DNA of 10,443 nucleotides from Candidatus Nomurabacteria bacterium (GTDB lineage Bacteria > Patescibacteriota > Saccharimonadia > Saccharimonadales > Saccharimonadaceae): the NCBI GenBank assembly GCA_031264785.1, contig JAISDN010000044.1, positions 1 to 10,443 of the forward strand, read 5' to 3'. Under the pieces are notes generated by a model, which was given only the letters and a program-made list of their open reading frames with translations, was not told the origin of the DNA and searched no databases. Position 1 is the first letter of the stretch; every line of letters starts with the position of its first letter. Positions 1 to 5,336 of the stretch are shown piece by piece. The position numbers and the translations under genes are program-made.

Positions 1-540
1 CTGCGCGAGCGGTCGGCTAAGGTTCACGTTATTACAGAGGAGACTTTGCAGCTGGTTGACGATATGTTAGCGGCGGCCATCGATTGGGAAAATTCGCGAC
101 CGCACGAGATGGCGGTGGCGCTGGCAGCGGTGCAGATCGACAAGTTGGAACGAGTGGTGATTGTGCGCGAAGACTTTGAAGATAAGGAAAATCAGCATTT
201 TGTGGTGCTGATAAATCCGGAGGTTGTTAAAAAAGAAGGCAAGATCGTGACCGACCAAGAGGGTTGCCTCAGCGTCAAAGATATCTACGGCCTGGTGCCG
301 CGCCACGAAAAAGTTCGGGTCAAAGCCATCGACGTTCAGGGCCGTGAAGTCCGTTTTAAATCACCCAATCCGTTTGTGGCCCGCATCTTGCAGCACGAAA
401 TCGACCACTGTAACGGCAAGTGTTTTGTGGATCACATTACTCACCAAAAAACCGCTTTTTCAATTTTGGATAAGAATGGCGATTTACAGCCGATTGAATA
501 TGAAAAAGTCCAGAAAATGGGGATTTTGCTTGATGATTAA
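1..540 (+). CDS. def: Peptide deformylase, 5' end outside the window
   Basis: Metal-dependent cytosolic deformylase that removes the formyl group from the N-terminal Met of new proteins. The frame is open from base 1, and its first residues (LRERSAKVHV, then LQLVDDML) already match the N-terminal helix region of deformylases. The true start is therefore upstream, and the TTG at 46 is probably internal. In the 179 visible residues, motif 2 is EGCLS (metal-ligand Cys at 89) and motif 3 is HEIDH (His132, Glu133, His136, the other ligands and the catalytic Glu). Motif 1, usually GxGLAAxQ, reads AVALAAVQ (38-45): both glycines are alanine while the Gln is kept. HCNGKCFVD replaces the usual HLNGxLFxD. 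The stop overlaps the fmt start by 8 nt, so the two genes are probably co-transcribed and translationally coupled. Family assignment is secure; normal activity with the altered motif 1 is inferred. Confidence 0.95.
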   Translation: MRERSAKVHVITEETLQLVDDMLAAAIDWENSRPHEMAVALAAVQIDKLERVVIVREDFEDKENQHFVVLINPEVVKKEGKIVTDQEGCLSVKDIYGLVPRHEKVRVKAIDVQGREVRFKSPNPFVARILQHEIDHCNGKCFVDHITHQKTAFSILDKNGDLQPIEYEKVQKMGILLDD

Positions 541-1402
541 GGCGGTTTTTTTCGGCACTGGACCGGTGGCGGCGGCTTCTCTGGAGGCGCTGGCGGCGGA
601 TTTTGAGATTGAGCTGGTTATCACAAAGGCCAGAATTCGCTCGCGCGACGCGGCGCCGGTGGAGGATCTTGCGAGTGAGAAAAATCTGCCGATTAAGTTC
701 GCTAATAACCAGACCGAACTGGACGATTTAGTCACGAAAACCAGTTTCCAGAGCAAAACCGGCATCGTAGTTGATTATGGCGTAATTATGTCGGCGGCCG
801 TGATTAACACTTTTCCGCTAGGCATCATCAACAGCCATTTCAGCAAACTCCCCCAGTGGCGCGGCGCCGATCCAATAACTTTTGCGATTCTGTCCGGCCA
901 AAAATCGACCGCCGTCAGTCTGATGCTAATTGAACCGACGCTAGACACCGGCAAACTAATCGCCCAAAAATCCCTTCTGATAGCGCCGGACGAAACCACA
1001 CCCAGCCTGACGACAAAACTTATTCAGTTGAGTAATAAATTGTTGCAAAACTACATTCCGCGCTACGCCGCCGGAGAAATCCAGCCGCGCCGCCAGCCGC
1101 ACGTCAATCGCGACGTCAGCTATTCGCGAAAACTCACCAAAGCCGACGGCCAGCTTGACCCCGCCACGATGACCGCCGTTGACTGCGAACGCAAAGTTCG
1201 CGCCTTCCTCGATTTTCCGCGCACCAGAATCAGCTTCCACGGCACAGAAATCATCGTCACCAAAGCCCACATCGAAAGTGAACCATCCAACCAATCCGTC
1301 AAATGCGCCGATCAAAAATACCTCGTTATCGACGAACTAATCTCCCCCACCAGCGGCAAAAAAATGAAAACCGCCGATTATCTAAACGGTTTACGTTTCT
1401 GA
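533..1402 (+). CDS. fmt: Methionyl-tRNA formyltransferase
   Basis: Transfers a formyl group from 10-formyl-tetrahydrofolate to Met-tRNA(fMet), giving the initiator used by IF-2. The 289-aa product is a little shorter than the E. coli enzyme (about 315 aa). The Rossmann-like start is FFGTGPVAAASLEAL (6-20). The catalytic triad known for the family appears as Asn100 and His102 in NSHFSKLPQWRGADPI and Asp138 in LDTG. The C-terminal domain shows YSRKLTKADGQLD (197-209) and RAFLDFPRTRISFHG. I chose ATG 533 because homology begins exactly there. The frame extends upstream to 344, but only inside def in another frame. GGGGA about ten bases before the ATG can serve as the ribosome binding site. The 8-nt overlap with def suggests coupling. 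It ends 13 nt from the convergent SUKH gene, and I see no clear terminator hairpin in that gap. Confidence 0.96.
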   Translation: MIKAVFFGTGPVAAASLEALAADFEIELVITKARIRSRDAAPVEDLASEKNLPIKFANNQTELDDLVTKTSFQSKTGIVVDYGVIMSAAVINTFPLGIINSHFSKLPQWRGADPITFAILSGQKSTAVSLMLIEPTLDTGKLIAQKSLLIAPDETTPSLTTKLIQLSNKLLQNYIPRYAAGEIQPRRQPHVNRDVSYSRKLTKADGQLDPATMTAVDCERKVRAFLDFPRTRISFHGTEIIVTKAHIESEPSNQSVKCADQKYLVIDELISPTSGKKMKTADYLNGLRF

Positions 1403-1415
1403 TTTTTATCACTTC

Positions 1416-1868
1416 TTAATCGGCTAAATTTTCTTCACCGAGAATTTCCAATGCCTCGTCAATCTGATCTTTCAAAAACTCACCAAAACTCTTCCAGCGC
1501 AAAGACTCCTCGTCGCTTTCGTGGTCCCACTCGATAACTTCTCCACTTTTCTGCTCCAAAAAGAACGGATCACCAAAATTCGTTTTGCCAACAATGACCA
1601 TACCATCCGGCACTGAATTTTCAATTTTATCAAGAATCTTTTCCTCTCTACTGATGGAATAATACCTCGAAGAATCGTTCACACCAAAAAACACATCGCC
1701 CGGCACAAATATTTCCCCGCCATTAGCAAACAGCAAAAATTCTTTAAAATCTTCCGAAAAGGTCACGCCGTTTTTCTTCTCAAAATCGCTAATCTCCGCC
1801 CGCGTCGCAGGTTTCTCCAAACCCATTTTGTCGGCATATTTTTTAAGCAGCTCAATATTTTTTTCCAT
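1416..1868 (-). CDS. SUKH (SMI1/KNR4) family protein
   Basis: 150-aa protein with the SMI1/KNR4 (SUKH-1) pattern. A helix with ISDFEKKNG (26-34) is followed by SEDFKEFLLFANGG (38-51), the usual NGG turn. A later strand region, GDPFFLEQKSGEVIEWDHE (99-117), matches the family's conserved GD...W.HE region, and a closing helix KSFGEFLKDQI (126-136) follows. The family includes immunity proteins of polymorphic toxin systems as well as regulatory scaffolds. No toxin gene is visible next to it, so an immunity role is only a possibility. ATG 1868 is preferred over the longer frame to 1919 because homology begins there and GGGAGTC lies two bases upstream. It follows the DUF5663-like gene by 16 nt on the same strand, so the pair is probably one transcript. 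The protein is acidic and has no signal peptide or membrane segment. Confidence 0.85.
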   Translation of the reverse strand: MEKNIELLKKYADKMGLEKPATRAEISDFEKKNGVTFSEDFKEFLLFANGGEIFVPGDVFFGVNDSSRYYSISREEKILDKIENSVPDGMVIVGKTNFGDPFFLEQKSGEVIEWDHESDEESLRWKSFGEFLKDQIDEALEILGEENLAD

Positions 1869-1884
1869 AAGACTCCCTACAAAA

Positions 1885-2301
1885 TTACTTCGCCAAAATC
1901 TTCTCTCGATTGGCCGCAATTTCCTTTTTCAGCTCTTCCAACGTCGCCGCCACCACTTGCGGATAATCCGGCCGGTTAATCTGCAGCCACTTCATCGCGC
2001 CAAATTCGGACAGCAAGGTGGCTTCATCTGCGGCGGGCGTCTTCTGCTGCAGCGCCTGAAAATCCTCCGAATTGGCATAATCCGGCAACTTAGCCGCAAA
2101 CCATTCCTTCATTTTTTCAACATTTTTATCCACAAAAGAACCAAATTCATCCAGCATCGCGTCGTTCATACCCTCAGTCAACTTCTCGCCAACCCGCATC
2201 TCCAGCTCGCTATAAATATGCTGCAAAAACGCCTTCTTCTGCTCTTCCGGCAAATCGCCCAAGCCCAAATCTTCTAAAAATTTATTATCCAGTCTAAACA
2301 T
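1885..2301 (-). CDS. Small acidic helical protein, DUF5663-like
   Basis: 138-aa protein predicted to be almost entirely helical and rich in Glu, Lys and Leu, with no membrane segment or signal peptide. The N-terminal part, with DLGLGDLPEEQKKAFLQHI (11-29) followed by YSELEMRVGEKL, resembles DUF5663, a family of unknown function that I associate with Patescibacteria. This is recognition by eye, not a search. A second part after about residue 75 (LQQKTPAADEATLLSEF onward) is charged and ends in a Lys/Glu-rich helix. The start is well supported: GGAGG lies four bases before the ATG, and a TTGAAA-N18-TATAAT promoter lies just upstream. It leads into the SUKH gene after 16 nt. No biochemical role can be assigned. 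Confidence 0.7.
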   Translation of the reverse strand: MFRLDNKFLEDLGLGDLPEEQKKAFLQHIYSELEMRVGEKLTEGMNDAMLDEFGSFVDKNVEKMKEWFAAKLPDYANSEDFQALQQKTPAADEATLLSEFGAMKWLQINRPDYPQVVAATLEELKKEIAANREKILAK

Positions 2302-2325
2302 CTAACCTCCTTTATGCTTAAGACT

Positions 2326-2355
2326 ATTATACCACTACAATGTGCGCTTTTTCAA
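2326..2355 (-). promoter_or_regulatory. Promoter for the DUF5663-like/SUKH pair
   Basis: On the minus strand TTGAAA (2355-2350) and TATAAT (2331-2326) are 18 bases apart, upstream of the GGAGG (about 2309-2305) and ATG (2301) of the DUF5663-like gene. The -35 box and part of the spacer lie inside the last codons of infB, which ends at 2335. The pair can therefore be transcribed independently of infB. Expected transcript start is near 2319. The boxes are visible; activity is inferred. Confidence 0.65.
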
Positions 2356-4095
2356 CTCGCGACTGAAAAATTCCAGCCGATCGCCAATTTCCAGCGTAAT
2401 CCGCCGCTTGGTCGCCAAATTCAGCCCGCCGGTATCGCCCTCAATCAGCTCCTTGGTTTCCTGCTTATCGCGCTGCACCGACCTCACCTCAACCTCGCCC
2501 AAATTTTCCTTTTTGCGCATAATCCGCGCCAGCAGCCCCGCCGAAACTTTACCTTTTTTAACCAGCCCACCAGTGATAATTTCCTCTTTAGTAATCCGAA
2601 AAACGCCCTTCACCTCCAGCTCGCCAACCTCAGTTTCAATCACTTCCGGTTCCAAACGGTCCTCAATCGAAGTCTTGGCGTTGTCCAGCAGCTCATAAAT
2701 CACATCATAAATCCGCACCGGCACCTTGCTAGCGTCCGACAGCCGCCGCACTTGATTTGGCATACTGACATTAAAACCATAGACAATCGCGCCCGAAGAT
2801 TCAGCCTGCCGAATGTCGCCGTCGGTAATATTCCCAACGCCGCTAGCCACAATTTTAACCGCCACTTCGTCGTTTTCCAGCAACTTCAAACTATCAATAA
2901 TCGAAGTCAACGAACCCAAAACGTCAGCCTTGACCACAAAAACCGCCTCCACCGCTTCGGCTTTGCGATTCATCATCCTCAGCAAATCATTGCCGGTAAT
3001 ATTAGCGTTGGCCGTCGACTGCACAATTTCGTCATAATATTTGGCGGCCAGCGCCCGCGCCTCGCGCTCGTTTTTGACCTCTGTTACTTTGTCGCCGAAC
3101 TGCGGCACAGCCTTAAAACCAGTCACACTAATCGGCGTGGACGGCCCAGCCTGCTTTATCGGATTCTTAGCCCAATCTTGCATCGTCCGCACCCGGCCAT
3201 AAGTCGCGCCGGCTACAAAATATTCCCCCTGGCGCAAAGTCCCATTCAAAACCAAAATCCGCCCCAGCGCGCCGCGACCGTGACTAATTTTCGATTCAAT
3301 AATCAAACCCTCCGCCGGCACATCATAATCAGCCTTCAAATCCTCCATATCAGCCACCAACAGCACCATATCCAGCAGCTCCTCAACACCCTGCCCAGTC
3401 TTAGCGCTAACCTCCAACATCACCGTGTCGCCGCCCCATTCCTCTGGATTCAGGCCGTGTTCAGAAGCCAGCTGAGTCTTCACCAACTGGGTGTTCGCGC
3501 CCTCGCGGTCAACTTTATTGATAGCAATCACAATCTTAGCATTAGCACTGCGGGCGAACTTAATCGACTCCACAGTCTGCGGTTTAACGCCGTCATCGGC
3601 CGCCACCACAATTATCACCACATCTGTCAAAACCGCGCCGTGTTGGCGCAGCGAAGCAAAAGTTTCGTGGCCCGGCGTGTCCAAAAAAGTAATCTTACGG
3701 CCCTTGCGCTCCGTCTGATAAGCCGAAATATGCTGGGTAATGCCGCCGGCCTCGTGGTCGGCCTTACTCATCCCCAAAATCCGATCTAGCAGCGTAGTTT
3801 TGCCGTGATCAACGTGCCCCATCACCGCCACAATCGGCGGCCGCGTCTTGGCATTTTCAGAAATATGCAGGCGATGCTCAGAAATTTCGGCGGCGTCCTT
3901 GCGCGTCAGCTCGACGTCCAGCCCCAGCTCCTCAATAATAATCTGAGCCGTCTCAAAATCAATCCGCTGATTGACCGTCGCCGCGATGCCATTTTTAAAC
4001 AACTCACCGATCAACTTAGTGACCGGCAAACCCAGCTTCTCAGCCAGCTCACCGACGGTTACCATCTCTGGTAGTTGCAAAATTTTCTCGTGCAT
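2335..4095 (-). CDS. infB: Translation initiation factor IF-2
   Basis: GTPase that brings formyl-Met-tRNA to the 30S subunit and promotes subunit joining. From ATG 4095 the product has 586 aa, short for IF-2 because the long variable N-terminal region is missing. An IF2_N-type module (about 11-60, MVTVGELAEKLGLPVTKLI) leads straight to the G domain. G motifs are intact: GHVDHGKT (93-100), GGIT (117-120), DTPGHE (139-144), NKVD (193-196) and SAK (230-232). Domain II, the IF-2-specific domain and the C-terminal fMet-tRNA-binding beta-barrel follow, ending SRELKKRTL. The frame stays open upstream to a TTG at 4149, but that stretch carries the promoter and a terminator, so ATG 4095 is preferred. 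ATG 4065 (MVTVGEL) is a possible alternative. No Shine-Dalgarno lies before 4095 and the -10 box ends only nine bases before it, so the mRNA may be almost leaderless. Confidence 0.96.
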   Translation of the reverse strand: MHEKILQLPEMVTVGELAEKLGLPVTKLIGELFKNGIAATVNQRIDFETAQIIIEELGLDVELTRKDAAEISEHRLHISENAKTRPPIVAVMGHVDHGKTTLLDRILGMSKADHEAGGITQHISAYQTERKGRKITFLDTPGHETFASLRQHGAVLTDVVIIVVAADDGVKPQTVESIKFARSANAKIVIAINKVDREGANTQLVKTQLASEHGLNPEEWGGDTVMLEVSAKTGQGVEELLDMVLLVADMEDLKADYDVPAEGLIIESKISHGRGALGRILVLNGTLRQGEYFVAGATYGRVRTMQDWAKNPIKQAGPSTPISVTGFKAVPQFGDKVTEVKNEREARALAAKYYDEIVQSTANANITGNDLLRMMNRKAEAVEAVFVVKADVLGSLTSIIDSLKLLENDEVAVKIVASGVGNITDGDIRQAESSGAIVYGFNVSMPNQVRRLSDASKVPVRIYDVIYELLDNAKTSIEDRLEPEVIETEVGELEVKGVFRITKEEIITGGLVKKGKVSAGLLARIMRKKENLGEVEVRSVQRDKQETKELIEGDTGGLNLATKRRITLEIGDRLEFFSRELKKRTL

Positions 4096-4104
4096 AGTTT
4101 CTAT

Positions 4105-4133
4105 ATTATAACTAAAAAAGCGGAGCGTGGCAA
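4105..4133 (-). promoter_or_regulatory. infB promoter giving a near-leaderless mRNA
   Basis: Minus strand TTGCCA (4133-4128), a 17-base spacer and TATAAT (4110-4105). Only nine bases separate the -10 box from the infB ATG at 4095, so initiation six to eight bases downstream would leave a leader of about one to three nucleotides. No Shine-Dalgarno-like sequence is present. The -35 box and the first part of the spacer coincide with the 3' arm and T-tract of the upstream terminator hairpin, so the same bases appear to serve both elements. Confidence 0.65.
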
Positions 4134-4164
4134 CCCTAAGCAAAAGCAAACACCCACGACCCGC
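4114..4164 (-). terminator. Rho-independent terminator between galU and infB
   Basis: Minus strand arms GCGGGTCGTGG (4164-4154) and CCACGCTCCGC (4130-4120) pair over 11 positions with one G-U and one mismatch. They are followed directly by six T (4119-4114), and the loop is 23 bases. Its place 30 bases after the galU stop makes it the natural end of the galU transcript. It would equally end, or attenuate, a transcript from the promoter at 4179-4207. Confidence 0.7.
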
Positions 4165-4178
4165 AATCGTTCCCCCTC

Positions 4179-4207
4179 AGTATAGCACAAGCGTCTTAGT
4201 TTGTCAA
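4179..4207 (-). promoter_or_regulatory. Strong consensus promoter overlapping the galU stop
   Basis: Minus strand TTGACA (4207-4202), exactly 17 bases, then TATACT (4184-4179). The -35 is formed by the codons TTG ACA near the galU C-terminus, and the galU stop (4198-4196) lies in the spacer. It is the closest match to the sigma-70 consensus seen in the window. Initiation near 4172 would produce either a short RNA of about 60 nt ending at the terminator at 4114-4164 or, on read-through, a longer infB leader. A chance match within coding sequence cannot be excluded. Confidence 0.5.
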
Positions 4208-5047
4208 GGAGATTTTCCCAGAATTTATAACTTGATTAGCGTAGAGCCAACCCTCCAGCGAACCGCTGTCCAGCCACTCGCCCGTAGCAGGGATAACCCG
4301 AATCACGCCACCGCCCGCCACATAATCGCGAATCGGATCGGTTGCCTCCCATTCGCCACGCTCAGTGGGCGCCTGATCGTGCGTCGCAACATATTCAGCA
4401 ATCTCTCGAAACAATTTCGGCGAAAAAATATACCGATTAATATTCGCCAAACTACTAACCACATTCTCCAGCGCCGGCTTTTCCACCAATCCAGTCAGCT
4501 GGTCGTTTTCCACCACCAACATACCATATTTCGACATTTCTTCGCGCGGTTTAACCACGCCAATCGCTATGGCATCATCGAGCGTTTTTACAGCGTCAAT
4601 CATATTTTTAACTTCCGAGCCGCTCGGCGTGTTCCAAAACGGATCGTCGCCGTTGCACCACACCACCTGCTCGTCAAAGCCAATCTCCGCCGCCGCCAAC
4701 GCCAACGGCACAGCGGTGCCATATTTGTCACCGGTCTGAGTGATATAATGAAACGTCACACCTTCTGGCGCAGTTTTAATGACGCTCACATCCTTACCCC
4801 GCTCCGCCAAATATTTTTCGAGCTCGACGTCCTCGCTATAATACTCTTTCAACTGGCTATGTTCAGTCTTATTGATAACGAAATAAATATCCGTAATCCC
4901 CGCCCGCACGCAGTCTTCCACCACATAATCCACAATCGGCCGATTCCCAATCGGCAACATACACTTCTCGATAGCCTTCGTAACCGGCAGCCGCCGCGTG
5001 CCATAACCAGCCACAGGGATAATCGCCTTAGTAATTTTTACTCCCAT
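4196..5047 (-). CDS. galU: UTP-glucose-1-phosphate uridylyltransferase-like protein
   Basis: 283-aa nucleotidyltransferase of the GalU type, which would make UDP-glucose from UTP and glucose 1-phosphate for cell-envelope glycans. The nucleotide-binding start KAIIPVAGYGTRRLPVTKAI (7-26) is followed by EKCMLPIGNRPIVDY. Other family marks are NGDD (132-135), the metal- and nucleotide-binding acidic motif, KYGMLVVE (173-180), VEKP (188-191), NINRYIF (202-208) and WLDSGSLEGWLYA (258-270). CMLP replaces the EMLP usual in GalU. Length agrees with bacterial GalU. The start ATG 5047 has a strong GGGGGAGGA four bases upstream, inside the end of the preceding small gene, which it overlaps by 10 nt, so they are co-transcribed. 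A sister activity (another sugar-1-phosphate nucleotidyltransferase) is possible, because the sugar specificity cannot be read from sequence alone. Confidence 0.87.
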   Translation of the reverse strand: MGVKITKAIIPVAGYGTRRLPVTKAIEKCMLPIGNRPIVDYVVEDCVRAGITDIYFVINKTEHSQLKEYYSEDVELEKYLAERGKDVSVIKTAPEGVTFHYITQTGDKYGTAVPLALAAAEIGFDEQVVWCNGDDPFWNTPSGSEVKNMIDAVKTLDDAIAIGVVKPREEMSKYGMLVVENDQLTGLVEKPALENVVSSLANINRYIFSPKLFREIAEYVATHDQAPTERGEWEATDPIRDYVAGGGVIRVIPATGEWLDSGSLEGWLYANQVINSGKISLTN

Positions 5048-5274
5048 GATTCCTCCCCCTCAAATATGCCATAACTTGCAAATATTTCCAACCAGTCCAA
5101 GCCAAGCCCTTCCAACGCGAAACAGACTGCGCCCTTGATCTCGTCAGCATCAAGTTCGGGGAATCCTTCTATCTCCAATGAGTACTCTTGAATAATTTGA
5201 AGAATTCGACCATCCACACAATCTTCATGGCTCTCTGGCGATGCGCCTGATAAATTAAATTTTTCAACGTCCAT
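5038..5274 (-). CDS. Small acidic protein of unknown function
   Basis: 78-aa acidic protein (many Glu and Asp, very few basic residues) that I do not recognise. It looks largely helical: RILQIIQEYSLEI (23-35), ELDADEIKGAVCFALEGLGL (40-59), then WLEIFASYGIFEGEESWE at the end. It has no membrane segment or signal peptide. That it is a real gene is supported by a good ribosome binding site (AGGAGG, four bases before the ATG), an extended -10 promoter upstream, and a 10-nt overlap with galU, whose own ribosome binding site is embedded in its last codons. It may be a regulatory or partner protein, but nothing in the sequence shows which. Confidence 0.7.
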   Translation of the reverse strand: MDVEKFNLSGASPESHEDCVDGRILQIIQEYSLEIEGFPELDADEIKGAVCFALEGLGLDWLEIFASYGIFEGEESWE

Positions 5275-5294
5275 TTTCCTCCTTAATTAACCGT

Positions 5295-5303
5295 ATTCTA
5301 CCA
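5295..5303 (-). promoter_or_regulatory. Extended -10 promoter for the small acidic gene and galU
   Basis: Minus strand TGG-TAGAAT (5303-5295) fits an extended -10 element. No convincing -35 box is seen at the usual distance. It lies in the 62-base gap after ileS, about 20 bases before the ATG at 5274, with AGGAGG (5283-5278) between. I see no terminator hairpin for ileS in this gap, so read-through from ileS is also possible. Confidence 0.4.
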
Positions 5304-5336
5304 GTTTCCAAATATTTTTCATAGGCATCTTTCAAT

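Noticed and set aside
344..532. Upstream extension of fmt
   Set aside because: It lies within def in a different frame. Formyltransferase homology starts at MIKAVFFGTG (533).
2314..3789. Long plus-strand frame of 491 codons
   Set aside because: It lies opposite infB, whose motifs are complete. The predicted product is rich in His, Asn, Gln and Arg without domain logic, as expected from an antisense frame.
4096..4149. Upstream TTG start extending infB by 18 codons
   Set aside because: This stretch contains the infB -10 box and the terminator 3' arm with its T-tract, and no homology begins there.
4114..4172. Known small RNA (SRP RNA, 6S or tmRNA) in the galU-infB spacer
   Set aside because: It is too short and lacks the conserved SRP apical loop or any tRNA-like part. 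Only a terminator hairpin is clear.
4127..5074. Plus-strand frame of 315 codons
   Set aside because: Antisense shadow of galU with low-complexity Arg/His-rich content and no recognisable domain.
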